From: Micromonospora ferruginea
Lineage (GTDB): Bacteria; Actinomycetota; Actinomycetes; Mycobacteriales; Micromonosporaceae
Assembly (NCBI RefSeq): GCF_013694245.2
Contig: NZ_CP059322.2
Coordinates: 1,484,001-1,548,000, forward strand
Length of the DNA stretch: 64,000 bases
Direction of reading: 5' to 3'
Part shown: in pieces, positions 1 to 9,017 of the stretch
Layout: each line of letters begins with the position of its first letter
Numbering within the stretch: the stretch's first letter is position 1
Position numbers and translations under genes: made by a program
The notes under the pieces: generated by a model
What the model was told of the DNA's origin: nothing
The model's input: only the letters and a program-made list of their open reading frames with translations
Databases searched by the model: none

Positions 1-891
1 CCGCCCCACCATCGTCGGTGGATCGTCGGCCGTCACCTCGTCGGCGAACTCGACCCGCATGCCGGCCGCGCGGGCGCTGGCCACCAGGTCCGGCACGTCG
101 GCGAGGCCGGGCTGCGGCGGTTCCGGCCGGTTCGCGACGCCGACCACGGCCCGCAGCTCCTCCAGCGCCTCGTGCGCGCTGGAGCGGATCGCGCCGGCCG
201 CGATCGCGATCTCGTCGGGCCGGGCGTCGGTGCGCACCTCCAGCGCGCCCGCGTGCAGGCTGATCAACGACATCCGGTGGGCCAGCACGTCGTGCATCTC
301 CCGGGCGATCCGGGCGCGTTCGGTGAGCCGGGCCTGGTCGACGCGCAGGTGCTGCTCGGCCTGCAACCGGGCGGCGTGCGCGCGCAGCGACTCGGTGAGC
401 CGCCGGTAGGCCCGCACGAACTGACCCCAGCCGATCGCCGCCGCGCCGGTCACCGCGCGCAGCACGACGTCCACCCAGACCGGGTACGGCGGGTCCTGCT
501 GGAGCAGGAAGTAGACCACGCCGGTGCCGACGTGCACCGCGCCCAGCGTGAACACCAACCGGGCCCGGCGGCGGATCGCCGCGGTGAACAGCGCGACCAG
601 GATCGGCCCGGTCGCGGTCACCGAGATCACGCCGAACGGCAGCAGCGCCGCCAGCACGGCCACCGGCCGGCGTCGCCGGAAGAGCAGCGGCACGGCGCAG
701 AGCAGGCCGATCAGCACGTCGACCGGCCACGGGATCGCCGCGCCGGCCGCGGTGGCGTCCCCGATCCGCAGCATCGTCAGGCCGTACCCCAGCGCCACGG
801 TGACCGCCACGGCGTCGGCGAGTCGGTGGCGCGCGACCGCCCGGTCGCTCGTCGGGTCCGGCACGAGCAGGGCGAACAGCGCGGCGGCCAT
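1..891 (-). CDS. DesK-type sensor histidine kinase (3' end outside window)
   Basis: N-terminal 297 residues of a two-component sensor kinase of the HisKA_3 (DesK/NarL-partner) class; the ATPase domain lies beyond the window edge. Several hydrophobic segments occupy roughly residues 25-155. They are followed by a coiled stretch and the dimerisation motif REMHDVLAHRMSLI, with His200 as the predicted phosphorylation site. This kinase class normally pairs with a LuxR-type response regulator, probably encoded just outside the window. The ATG at 891 has no ribosome binding site but sits six bases after a TAGGCT hexamer (898-903), so the mRNA may be leaderless. It is divergent from the membrane protein gene at 1028. 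The ligand is unknown. Confidence 0.88.
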   Translation of the reverse strand, partial: MAAALFALLVPDPTSDRAVARHRLADAVAVTVALGYGLTMLRIGDATAAGAAIPWPVDVLIGLLCAVPLLFRRRRPVAVLAALLPFGVISVTATGPILVALFTAAIRRRARLVFTLGAVHVGTGVVYFLLQQDPPYPVWVDVVLRAVTGAAAIGWGQFVRAYRRLTESLRAHAARLQAEQHLRVDQARLTERARIAREMHDVLAHRMSLISLHAGALEVRTDARPDEIAIAAGAIRSSAHEALEELRAVVGVANRPEPPQPGLADVPDLVASARAAGMRVEFADEVTADDPPTMVGR

Positions 892-1027
892 GCCGGCAGC
901 CTAGGCGGTACGCGGCGGCGCGCCAGCTACCAAAGTAGGGGGACGGGCGGATCCTCCGGCCCGTGCGCCGGCGCGTGCCCCTCGGCGATCCTCGGCCGGG
1001 TCGACCTGACCACGGGAGGAACACGCG

Positions 1028-1717
1028 ATGACGAACGAGACGATCGCCGGCACGCTGCGGCGTGCGGCCGGGACCCGGGGCCGCCGGATCCTGCTGCTGG
1101 TGACGGTCGGTGCGGGTGCCCTCGCCGCGGTGGCGCTGGTGGTCGGGCTCCCGCCCGCCGAGCGCACCGCCGTCGCGTTCGGCGAGCCGGTGCACGCGTT
1201 CCTCTCCGTGCCGCTGCCGTTCGTCGGGGTGCTGCTCGCCGCCGACCTCCGGCGGGCACCCGGCGCGCGGGTGCTGCCCACGCTCGCCGGGGCGACGGTG
1301 ATCGCCGTGGCGGCGGGACTGGTCGGCGACGCGATCGTCCTCGTCGCGCTGGCCGCGTCCGGCTCCACCGCGCCGGACCCGTGGGCGCACGTCGGCGGGG
1401 TCGCGGTGGCGGGGGTCCTGGTGCAGGTGCTGGCGCAGCTCGTCGGCACCGGGCTGGGTCTGCTGGTCGCCCGGCCGGCGTGGGGCTGCCTGGCCACGAT
1501 CGTGTTGCCGCTCGGGGCGTACGCGCTGCTCACGCCGTGGGGTGCGGCCCGGGACCGGCTCACCCCGTACGGGGCGATGCGGGGAGTTCTCGCCGAGGCG
1601 CCGGACTGGGCGCGGTGGGTGAGCGCGGCGCTGTTGTGGGGCGTCGCCCTGAACGTGGTCGGCGTGGTCGTCCGGCGACGGCGCGCCCGTGCCGGCGGAC
1701 GGCCGTCCTGTCGATGA
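1028..1717 (+). CDS. Integral membrane protein of unknown function
   Basis: A 229-residue protein with about six hydrophobic segments (for example around residues 22-42, 58-72, 84-112, 124-148, 154-172 and 197-214) and a basic C-terminus. I do not recognise a family. The length and the position next to a DesK-type kinase are compatible with a small ABC-2-like permease or an envelope-stress protein, but no ATPase gene is adjacent. A good ribosome binding site (GGGAGGA, 1015-1021) fixes the ATG at 1028. It is divergent from the kinase, with about 135 bases between the two starts, so the two could share a control region. Confidence 0.7.
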   Translation: MTNETIAGTLRRAAGTRGRRILLLVTVGAGALAAVALVVGLPPAERTAVAFGEPVHAFLSVPLPFVGVLLAADLRRAPGARVLPTLAGATVIAVAAGLVGDAIVLVALAASGSTAPDPWAHVGGVAVAGVLVQVLAQLVGTGLGLLVARPAWGCLATIVLPLGAYALLTPWGAARDRLTPYGAMRGVLAEAPDWARWVSAALLWGVALNVVGVVVRRRRARAGGRPSCR

Positions 1718-1740
1718 CGGACGGTGACCGGGTTCGGGCC

Positions 1741-1928
1741 GCAAGGCTCGCAAACTTTGTAGGGAACTTACGAGCGGGTCCCGGGGTGAGTCAAGGTCCT
1801 CCCACTCGACGGGAGAGGGTGTCCCAAGTTCAGGGCGGTCCGGAAGGGATTCTCGCTGCTCAGCAATCATTCAAGGGGGTGACTGTTGCGCGCGGGTTTC
1901 GAAAACTTTGCCGCAAGGTATTGCAAAG
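1741..1928. promoter_or_regulatory. Candidate maltose/starch-type operators upstream of the amylase
   Basis: The 300 bases before the amylase gene contain repeated GCAA/TTGC words. The clearest is a perfect inverted repeat CTTTGC-N11-GCAAAG at 1906-1928, with a nested TTGCCGCAA palindrome. A related block, GCAAGGCTCGCAAACTTTG, lies at 1741-1759. TTGCAG-like repeats are known control sites of actinomycete alpha-amylase genes (MalR/Reg1 type), so a similar role is inferred. No regulator gene of that type lies in the window. Confidence 0.45.
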
Positions 1929-2018
1929 ACTTTCATGGATCGCGCATGGTGTTCGCTACCCGGACGGCCGTCCATCCCCCGCGCACCCTTTCGAGCACCC
2001 GGAAGAGGTCCCCCTGCC

Positions 2019-4208
2019 ATGGAATTCGCCAGGCCACACCCGCGTCGGCGCGTCGGCCGCCTGCTGCTCGCCGCCGCGCTCGTCGCGACCGGCGGCACCG
2101 CCGTCGTCGCCGCCACCACCACCGCCACCCCCGCCCGTGCCGCCGTCGCCCTGAACGACAGCGAGGTGACCGCCAACCTCTGGGAATGGAACTGGCCCTC
2201 GATCGCCGCCGCCTGCACCGACCATCTCGGACCCGCCGGCTACGGCGCGGTGCAGGTCGCCCCGCCGCAGGAGTCGGTCAGCCTGCCGAACAGCCCCGAC
2301 GGCGTGCACCCCTGGTACGAGGTGTACCAGCCGGTGTCGTACAAGCTGGACAGCCGGTTCGGCAACCGGCAGCAGTTCGCCGCCATGGTCACCACCTGCC
2401 ACGCCGCCGGCGTGCGGGTCTACGTCGACGCGGTGGTCAACCACATGGCCGGCACCAACAACCCGGCCGGCACGCGGGGCTACGCCGGCACCGAGTTCTC
2501 CGGCTACAGCTACCCGGCCGTGCCGTACGGCAGCGGGGACTTCCACCGCCCGGGCGACAACTGCCCCACCGGCGGCGGCATCTCCGACTGGAACAACGAG
2601 GCCCAGGTGACGAGCTGCGAGCTGCTGTCCCTGTCCGACCTGTACACCGAGAAGGAGGCCGTCCGCAACAAGATCGCCGGCTACCTGAACGACCTGATCG
2701 GCCTCGGCGTCGACGGGTTCCGGGTGGACGCGGTCAAGCACGTGCGCAAGGACGACTTCGCGGCCATCATCGGCAAGCTGGACAACACCGTCGCCGAGGG
2801 CCGGCGCCCCTACGTCGCCCAGGAGATCTTCGACGGCGCCAGCAACCCGGCGTTGCAGGCCCGGGCGTTCATCGGCAACGGCGACGTGCTCGACTTCGGG
2901 TACGCCAAGGGCATCCGTTCGGCGTTCCTCGGCTCCGTCTCCACGCTGGCCAACGTGCCGAACTGGAACCTCGACGCGCCGAGCGCCAACGTCTTCGCCA
3001 TGGTCACCAACCACGACCTGGAGCGGGACGGCGTGGTGCTGTCGTACAAGAACGGCAGCGACTACGTGCTCGCCAACTACTTCGCACTGGCGTACCCGCA
3101 CGGCAAGCCGTCGGTCTACGACAGCTTCACCTGGTCGAACCGCAACCAGTCACCGCCGAGCGACGGCGCCGGGCGGGTCACCGACACGGCCTGCGGCGCG
3201 GCCTGGAACTGCCTGACCCGCAGCCCCGGCATCAAGGGCATGGTCGGCTGGGCCAACACCGCCCGCCCGGTGAAGACGGTCTCGGACTTCACCACGGTGA
3301 ACAGCAACGTCATCGGCTTCCACCGGGGCGACCGGGCCTGGATCGGCATCAACGACTCCGGCTCCGCGACCACCGCCACGTTCACCACCGGGCTGGCCGA
3401 CGGCAGCTACTGCGACGTCATCTCCGGCACCGCCACCGCGAACGGCTGCACCGGCGCCACGGTGACCGTCGCCGGCGGCCGGGCCGCCGTCACCATCCCC
3501 GCCAACGGGGCGGTCGCGGTGCACGTCGGCGCGCGGCCCGGCACCGGCCCGTCGCCGACCGCCTCGCCGACCGCGTCCCCGACCGCGTCGCCCACCACCA
3601 ACCCCACCGACCGGGTCGCCACCACGTTCACCGTGAGCGCCACCCCGGCCGCCGGCCAGGACGTGTACGTCGTCGGCAGCGTCCCCGAGCTGGGCTCGTG
3701 GGCGCCGGCCAACGGGGTCAAGCTCACCGCGCAGGGCGGTGGCACCTACCGTGCCACCGTCGACCTGCCCCGCTCCACGGCGGTCGAGTACAAGTTCGTC
3801 AAGCTGACCGCTTCCGGCGCGGTCACCTGGGAGTCCGGCGCGAACCGGAGTCTCACCACGCCGGCGTCCGGCACGTACGCGGTGACCGAGACGTTCCGCG
3901 GCGACACCGTGTCGACGGCGGTGGCCAGCTCGTTCGCGGTCACCGCGACCACGGCGTACGGCCAGAACGTGTTCGTGGTCGGCAACGTCGCGGCGCTGGG
4001 CGGGTGGAACCCGGCGAACGGGTTCGCGCTCTCCGCGGCCAGCTACCCGGTGTGGCGGGGCACGGTCGACCTGCCGCCGAACACCGTGGTCGAGTACAAG
4101 TACGTGAAGCGGAACCCGGACGGCTCGGTGACCTGGGAGTCCGGTGCCAACCGCAGTTTCACCACGCCGGCCGGCGGCACCCGCGCCGCCACCGACACCT
4201 GGCGCTGA
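2019..4208 (+). CDS. Secreted alpha-amylase, GH13 with two C-terminal CBM20 starch-binding domains
   Basis: A 729-residue extracellular endo-amylase. An N-terminal signal peptide (basic RRRVGR, hydrophobic core, cleavage near ARA) precedes a GH13 barrel with the conserved regions VYVDAVVNH (about 132), GFRVDAVKH with nucleophile Asp237, acid/base Glu269 in AQEI, and NHD with Asp333. A Ser/Pro/Thr linker (about 506-530) leads to two tandem CBM20 modules (about 532-625 and 635-729). The two modules share the pattern YVVGSVPELGSW / FVVGNVAALGGW and the motif WESGANRS. The start is taken at 2019 because GGAAGAGG lies ten bases upstream; an upstream in-frame TTG would add residues before the signal peptide. 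Two CBM20 copies are more than usual and suggest raw-starch binding. Confidence 0.95.
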   Translation: MEFARPHPRRRVGRLLLAAALVATGGTAVVAATTTATPARAAVALNDSEVTANLWEWNWPSIAAACTDHLGPAGYGAVQVAPPQESVSLPNSPDGVHPWYEVYQPVSYKLDSRFGNRQQFAAMVTTCHAAGVRVYVDAVVNHMAGTNNPAGTRGYAGTEFSGYSYPAVPYGSGDFHRPGDNCPTGGGISDWNNEAQVTSCELLSLSDLYTEKEAVRNKIAGYLNDLIGLGVDGFRVDAVKHVRKDDFAAIIGKLDNTVAEGRRPYVAQEIFDGASNPALQARAFIGNGDVLDFGYAKGIRSAFLGSVSTLANVPNWNLDAPSANVFAMVTNHDLERDGVVLSYKNGSDYVLANYFALAYPHGKPSVYDSFTWSNRNQSPPSDGAGRVTDTACGAAWNCLTRSPGIKGMVGWANTARPVKTVSDFTTVNSNVIGFHRGDRAWIGINDSGSATTATFTTGLADGSYCDVISGTATANGCTGATVTVAGGRAAVTIPANGAVAVHVGARPGTGPSPTASPTASPTASPTTNPTDRVATTFTVSATPAAGQDVYVVGSVPELGSWAPANGVKLTAQGGGTYRATVDLPRSTAVEYKFVKLTASGAVTWESGANRSLTTPASGTYAVTETFRGDTVSTAVASSFAVTATTAYGQNVFVVGNVAALGGWNPANGFALSAASYPVWRGTVDLPPNTVVEYKYVKRNPDGSVTWESGANRSFTTPAGGTRAATDTWR

Positions 4209-4216
4209 CCGGATCC

Positions 4217-4255
4217 GGCGCGGCCCGTCCCCGGGGAAGGGGGACGGGCCGCGCC
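4217..4255. terminator. Strong bidirectional terminator between amylase and lectin genes
   Basis: Sixteen-base perfect arms (4217-4232 and 4240-4255) enclose a seven-base loop between the two convergent stop codons. There is no T-tract, as is usual for high-GC actinomycete terminators. It can serve both transcripts. Confidence 0.85.
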
Positions 4256-4261
4256 CACCGG

Positions 4262-4783
4262 TCAGACCGGCGAGAAGGACCAGACCTGCGCCGGGTTGCC
4301 GAACCCGGTGCAGTGGTAGATCTGCACGGTCGCGCCGTCGCTGGTCGAGCCGGCGCGCACGTCCATGCACCGGCCGCCGACCTGGGACTTGATCTGGTGC
4401 ACCCCGCTGAAGGAGTTCGGGTTCACCGTCCACTTCATGCTCGTCGTCCCGGTGCACGCCCACTGCTGCAACGGCGTGCCGTCGGCGTTGACCCCGTTGC
4501 GGACGTCCACGCACATGCCGCTGAACCGGTTGACGAACGTGTAGGGGCTCTGGCCCACCGGCGACCAGTGCTGCACGGCCTGCCCGTCGCAGGTCCGCTG
4601 CACGACCAGCCCGCCCAGCGACGAGGGCGCGCCGAACCGGTCCACCTCCAGGCACTTCCCGCTGCCGTAGTTGACGATGCCGTAGTAGCCGCTCGCCGCC
4701 TGCGCCGGCGGGGCGAGGACCGCCCCGAGCCCGGTGGCCAGCACGCCCGCCGCCAGCACTCCGCCGACCCTGCTTCTGATCAT
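4262..4783 (-). CDS. Secreted ricin-type beta-trefoil lectin (CBM13-like)
   Basis: A 173-residue exported protein made of a signal peptide (about residues 1-29, ending PPAQA) and a single ricin-type trefoil domain. Three subrepeats can be seen, each with a Q-x-W-like motif (VQHWSPV, SMKWTVN, AQVWSFS) and paired cysteines such as GKCLEV, GMCVDV and GRCMDV. Such domains bind galactose, xylan or other glycans outside the cell. No catalytic domain is attached, so this is a free lectin. GGGAGAAA precedes the ATG. It is convergent with the amylase gene and divergent from the LAL regulator. Its ligand cannot be told from the sequence. Confidence 0.85.
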   Translation of the reverse strand: MIRSRVGGVLAAGVLATGLGAVLAPPAQAASGYYGIVNYGSGKCLEVDRFGAPSSLGGLVVQRTCDGQAVQHWSPVGQSPYTFVNRFSGMCVDVRNGVNADGTPLQQWACTGTTSMKWTVNPNSFSGVHQIKSQVGGRCMDVRAGSTSDGATVQIYHCTGFGNPAQVWSFSPV

Positions 4784-5003
4784 TGCCGTTTCTCCCTTCG
4801 GATCGAACCCGCGTCCCTGCGCCGGGACGGTCGGCCCGGTGGTCGCCGACCACCCGGCGCCGCTTCCCGGCTGGTGACGACGCTAGGGACGACCGGCGGC
4901 GCCCGGATCCGGGAACCTCCTAGTCGACGCCGGCCCGGCGGACCGCTGTCGGGAACGTGTCGCCACCGTCGGTCCGGAACCGATCAGCGGTTAACGTGCG
5001 GCC

Positions 5004-7772
5004 ATGGGGGGATCGGTGGCTCCGGCCGCCGCCGTCGGCACGGCCACCGACGGCGGCGCGGACGACCTGCTCGGCCGGGCCGACGAGTGTCACCGCCTGA
5101 CCGGGATGCTTGCCGACGCCGTGGACGGGCGCGGCGGTGCCCTGGTGCTGCGCGGTGCGGCCGGCGTGGGCAAGACGGCCCTGCTCGACCACTGCGCCGC
5201 GCACGCGGGCGGGATGCGGGTGCTGCGCGCGACCGGGGTGCCGTTCGAGGCGGAGCTGCCGTTCTCCGCGCTGCACGAACTGGTGCGCCCGCTGCTGGAC
5301 CGGCTCGACGAGCTGCCGGCGCGGCAGGCCGACGCGCTGCGCACCGCGCTGGCCGTCGACGGCGGTTCCGGCACGGTCAACCGGCTGGCCGCGTACCTGG
5401 CGACGTTGACGCTGCTCACCACGGCGGCCGAGCGGACGCCGGTGCTGTGCCTGGTCGACGACGCGCACTGGATCGATCCCGCGTCCGCCGAGGCGTTGCT
5501 GTTCACCGCGCGGCGCCTGCTGGCCGACCGGGTCGCGATCGTCTTCGCGGCCCGGGACGTGCCCGGGTTCGACGGGCGCGGCGTGCCGGAGCTGCCGGTG
5601 GCGGGGCTGGCGCCGGACGCCGCCGTCCGGCTCGCGATGCGCGCCGGGCTGGACCGGCGGGCCGCCGAGGACCTGGCGGCGGCCACCGCGGGCAATCCGC
5701 TGGCCCTGATCGAGCTGCCGGCGGCGCTCGCCGAGGAGCACCGGGACGGCTGGCTGCCGCTGGAGGAGCCGCTGGTGCTGGCGGACCGCATCCGCACCAG
5801 CGTCCTGGCGCACGCCCGAGGCCTGCCGGAGGCCACCTGGCGGGCACTGGTCGTCTGCGCGGTGGCCGGCACGACCGGGCCGGCGCTGCTCCAGCAGGTC
5901 CTCACGATGCAGGGCCTGCATCTGGACGCGCTCGATCCGGCGGTCGACGCCGGCCTGGTCCGGGTCGGCGGCCGTGAGGTGACGTTCCGCCACCCGCTGA
6001 CCCGGGCCGCGGTGCACTCCGTCGCCGGCGCCGGGCAACGCCGGTCGGCGCACCTGGCGATCGCCTCGGTGCTGACCGGCGCCGACGCGGCCGACCGCCG
6101 GGCCTGGCATCTGGCCGCCGCGACGAGCGTCCCCGACGAGCGGGTGGCCGCGCTGCTGGCCGGGTCGGCCGAGCGGGCGCAGCGGCGCGGCGGGGTGGTG
6201 GCCGAGGCGCGGGCGTACGAGCGGTCGGCCCGGCTGACGCCGGACGCGGACCTGCGGGCGGAGCGTCTGATCGGCGCCACCCGGGCCTGGGCCAACGCGG
6301 GCGCCGGCCGGCACGCGGTGGCGCTGGGGGAGGAGGCGCTGACGCTCACCCGGCGGGTCGACCTGCTGTGCCGGGTGAAGCCGCTGCTGACCCACCTCGC
6401 CCTGCAGCACAGCGACGCCGCGGTACGCGAGCAGGCTTTCCTGGCCGAGGCGGAGTCCTACGCGGGCGTCGACCCGCTCGGCGCGGCCAAGCTGATGAGC
6501 GCCGGGGTCAACCAGTTCTGGGCCCGGTTCGACATCGCCGGCATGCTGCCGTTGTGCACCCGGGTGGTGGCGCTCGCCCGGACGGCCGACGGCCCGCCCT
6601 GGCCCAAGGGGCTGATCCGGCTGGCCGCCGCGCAGGTGCTGGCCGGGCTGCCCGAGGGGGCGGCGCTGGCCCGGGAGTGCGTCGCCGTCTGCGCCGGGCA
6701 CGCCGACGGCTCGGCCGCGGAACTGGCCGAGGTGTTCTGCTGGCTCGCCGACCACGACACCGCGCGGGCGTTGCTGGCGCCGGAGATCGACCGCGCACGG
6801 GCGAACGACGACGTGTTCCTGCTGGCCTACGCGCTGCCCCGACTCGCCGAGCTGGAGTGGCGCGGTGGCCGGCTGCACGCCGCCTACCGGGCGGCGACCG
6901 AGGCGGTCCGGCTCGCCGAACAGGTGGCGCTGCCGGTGCTGCGGGCGGAGGCGTTGGCCGGGCTCGCCCTGGTGGAGGCGCTGTCGGGGGCGGAGCCGGC
7001 GGCGCGGGCGCGGGTCGACGACGCCCGCCGGCTGCTGCCGGTCGAGTTCGGCGAGGTCGAGGTCCGGCTCCGGTACGCCACCGCCATGACATCCGTCGTC
7101 GCGGCGCGCTGGGACGAGGCGGTGACCGAGCTGGAGTGGATCCGTGCCGCTCAGCGCCACGGCGGGTTGGCAGAGCCGGGCTGGCTCCCGGTGGCCGGCG
7201 AACTGGCGGAGGCGTACGCCCATCTGGGCCGCGCGGAGCGGGCGGCCCAGGCGTCGGCGGAGCTGGGCGACGGCCGGGCGGCGGCGGCCCGGGTCCACGG
7301 CCTGCTCGCCCCGGAACGGGACCTGGACGAGGCGTTCACGGCCGCGCTGGCCCGGTGTGACCCGGCGGCCGGGTCGTTGGAGCGGGCCCGCACGTTGCTC
7401 GGCTACGGTCAGCGGCTGCGCCGGGCGAAGCGACGCCGGGACGCCCGCGAGCGGTTGCACGCCGCCCTGCGGCTGTTCGAGTCGGCCGGTGCCCAGGGGT
7501 GGGCGCGGCGCTGCCGGGCCGAGATCGACGCGACCGGGCGGCGGGCGCCGGCCCCCGACGACCGGGGCGTCGACCGGTTGACCAGCCAGGAGCGCCAGAT
7601 CGCCCTGCACGTCGCGGAGGGCCTGACCAACCGGGAGATCGCCACCCGGATCTTCCTGTCGCCCAAGACCGTGGAGTACCACCTCGGCAACGTCTACCGG
7701 AAGTTGCAGCTCCGTTCGCGACCGGAGCTGATCCGCCACCTGTCCCGCCGGCCGGTGTCCGACTCGGACTGA
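5004..7772 (+). CDS. LuxR-family LAL transcriptional regulator
   Basis: A 922-residue large ATP-binding LuxR regulator. The N-terminal AAA-type ATPase shows Walker A GAAGVGKT (about residues 52-59) and Walker B LCLVDDAHW (about 148-156). The middle of the protein is helical and TPR-like. The C-terminus carries a LuxR HTH (about 855-915: LTSQERQIALHVAEGLTNRE, then the recognition helix SPKTVEYHLGNVY). LAL proteins such as MalT and PikD activate catabolic or antibiotic genes on binding an inducer. The neighbouring amylase and lectin make a MalT-like role conceivable but unproven. There is no ribosome binding site; ATG 5004 lies six bases after TAACGT (4992-4997), suggesting a leaderless mRNA. 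The 3' end overlaps the convergent MFS gene by 79 bases. Confidence 0.92.
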   Translation: MGGSVAPAAAVGTATDGGADDLLGRADECHRLTGMLADAVDGRGGALVLRGAAGVGKTALLDHCAAHAGGMRVLRATGVPFEAELPFSALHELVRPLLDRLDELPARQADALRTALAVDGGSGTVNRLAAYLATLTLLTTAAERTPVLCLVDDAHWIDPASAEALLFTARRLLADRVAIVFAARDVPGFDGRGVPELPVAGLAPDAAVRLAMRAGLDRRAAEDLAAATAGNPLALIELPAALAEEHRDGWLPLEEPLVLADRIRTSVLAHARGLPEATWRALVVCAVAGTTGPALLQQVLTMQGLHLDALDPAVDAGLVRVGGREVTFRHPLTRAAVHSVAGAGQRRSAHLAIASVLTGADAADRRAWHLAAATSVPDERVAALLAGSAERAQRRGGVVAEARAYERSARLTPDADLRAERLIGATRAWANAGAGRHAVALGEEALTLTRRVDLLCRVKPLLTHLALQHSDAAVREQAFLAEAESYAGVDPLGAAKLMSAGVNQFWARFDIAGMLPLCTRVVALARTADGPPWPKGLIRLAAAQVLAGLPEGAALARECVAVCAGHADGSAAELAEVFCWLADHDTARALLAPEIDRARANDDVFLLAYALPRLAELEWRGGRLHAAYRAATEAVRLAEQVALPVLRAEALAGLALVEALSGAEPAARARVDDARRLLPVEFGEVEVRLRYATAMTSVVAARWDEAVTELEWIRAAQRHGGLAEPGWLPVAGELAEAYAHLGRAERAAQASAELGDGRAAAARVHGLLAPERDLDEAFTAALARCDPAAGSLERARTLLGYGQRLRRAKRRRDARERLHAALRLFESAGAQGWARRCRAEIDATGRRAPAPDDRGVDRLTSQERQIALHVAEGLTNREIATRIFLSPKTVEYHLGNVYRKLQLRSRPELIRHLSRRPVSDSD

Positions 7773-8932
7773 CCGCGCCACGCGGTCGTGGCGACCGTCG
7801 TCAGCGCGACGGCCAGACAGGCCACGGCGGCGGCGACGAGCGGCGGCCGGCCGCCGAGGTGCACGGCCGCCGAGCCGAGCGGAATGGCCGCCGTGACCGG
7901 CCCGAACATCGCCGTGTTCGCGGTGCCGGACACCCGCCCGAGCAGCGCCGCGGGCGTGTGCGTCTGCACCGCGATGACGGCGGCGACGAGCGTCCACGGC
8001 AGACCCACGCCGATCACCACCGAGGCGGCCACCGTCGCCGGCCACCAGGGCAGGCAACGGCCCAGGCAGCCGAGCGCGAACAGCACCGTGCCGGCGACGC
8101 CGACGGCGGACGCGCCCCGGCGGGCGACGAGCCGCCCGACCACCAGCCCGGCGAGCACCGAACCGGCGCCCTGCGCGCTGGCCAGCACGCCGAGGAACGT
8201 CGACGGCAGGGCCAACTCCTCGACCACCACGGTGTAGAGCGCCGCGGTGGTGAAACCGGACATCGCGATGGTCACCGCCGCGAGCGCCACCGGTACGCGT
8301 ACCGCGCGCCGGCGCAGGAGGACGGCGAGCCCGGCCCGCAGCCCGTGCGGGCGTGCCGCCGGACTCCGGTCGACCGGGCCGGTGGCGGGCAGCCGCAACG
8401 CGGCGTATCCGGCGGCCACGAGGACCGGCACGGCGGCGCACAGCAGGACCACCGGAGGGCCGCCCCGCCACGCGTAGAGGCCCGCGCCGGCCAGCGGCGC
8501 CACCAGCTTCGTGCCCTCCTGCGCGCTGGAACGCCAGCCGTTGACGTCGGCGAGCCGCGCCGGGGGCAGCGCGGCGGGCAGCAGCGCCGTCTCGCCGGCG
8601 TCGATCAGCACGTAGCTGAGGCCGTAGGCGCACGAGACCACGAAGATCAGCCAGGCCCGGTCCGGCCCGCGCACCGCGAGCAGGCTGAGCAGGACGGCGG
8701 CCAGCGCCAGGTTGACGCCGACGACCAGCGGCCGGCGGGGCGCCCGGTCCAGCAGCCCGCCGAGCCAGGGGCCGGCCAGCACCGGCGCGTAGACGCAGAG
8801 CCCGGCGAGCGCGGCCAGCCCGGTCGACCCGGTGAGGTCGAGCACCCAGATGCCGGCGACCAGGGACATGGCGCTGCCGCCCAGCCCGGACAGCAGCGAG
8901 ACGGCTACGAACAGCGTGGCGTTGCGGCGCAT
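7694..8932 (-). CDS. MFS transporter, probable drug/metabolite exporter
   Basis: A 412-residue major facilitator with about 12 hydrophobic segments. The loop GGLLDRAPRR after the second segment matches the MFS cytoplasmic-loop signature, and the family resembles enterobactin-exporter/macrolide-efflux MFS proteins. The start is well supported: GGAGGG sits just upstream of ATG 8932. The last roughly 25 codons form a polar tail (GRRDRWRISSGRERSCNFR) encoded opposite the LuxR HTH end of the LAL gene, so the two genes overlap tail to tail. The operator at 8997-9017 lies upstream of it, so the neighbouring HTH regulator is likely to control this exporter. The substrate is unknown. Confidence 0.88.
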   Translation of the reverse strand: MRRNATLFVAVSLLSGLGGSAMSLVAGIWVLDLTGSTGLAALAGLCVYAPVLAGPWLGGLLDRAPRRPLVVGVNLALAAVLLSLLAVRGPDRAWLIFVVSCAYGLSYVLIDAGETALLPAALPPARLADVNGWRSSAQEGTKLVAPLAGAGLYAWRGGPPVVLLCAAVPVLVAAGYAALRLPATGPVDRSPAARPHGLRAGLAVLLRRRAVRVPVALAAVTIAMSGFTTAALYTVVVEELALPSTFLGVLASAQGAGSVLAGLVVGRLVARRGASAVGVAGTVLFALGCLGRCLPWWPATVAASVVIGVGLPWTLVAAVIAVQTHTPAALLGRVSGTANTAMFGPVTAAIPLGSAAVHLGGRPPLVAAAVACLAVALTTVATTAWRGQSESDTGRRDRWRISSGRERSCNFR

Positions 8933-8996
8933 GAGCCCTCCGAGGTTGAGCGGGGAAGACTCACATCTTCAATTCTTGAGCGTCACCCGAGCAAGA

Positions 8997-9017
8997 CCGT
9001 CAATGTTCCGTTGACAG
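8997..9017 (-). promoter_or_regulatory. Operator for the adjacent HTH regulator, upstream of the MFS gene
   Basis: CCGTCAA-N7-TTGACAG, a 21-base inverted repeat with one arm mismatch. It is the same size and sequence type as the perfect site at 9480-9500. It spans the last codons and stop of the HTH gene; the final residues MLSTEH are written in the operator itself. Read on the minus strand, its TTGACG can act as a -35 box for the MFS gene. Confidence 0.7.

Noticed and set aside
3535-3610. Short tandem repeats in the amylase gene, and similar ones in the CBM2 and GH43 genes
   Set aside because: They encode Pro/Thr/Ser linkers between domains and keep the reading frame; they are not CRISPR or mobile repeats.
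1886-5977. A plus-strand open frame of over 1300 codons running through the amylase, lectin and LAL genes
   Set aside because: It crosses a terminator and three well-supported genes in another frame, and its translation is Arg/Pro/Gly-rich without motifs.
8975-8995. CTTGAG-N9-CAAG resembling a heat-shock HAIR element upstream of the MFS gene
   Set aside because: Only the outer CTTG/CAAG match; the inner bases are not inverted, and the nearby 21-base palindrome explains the regulation better.
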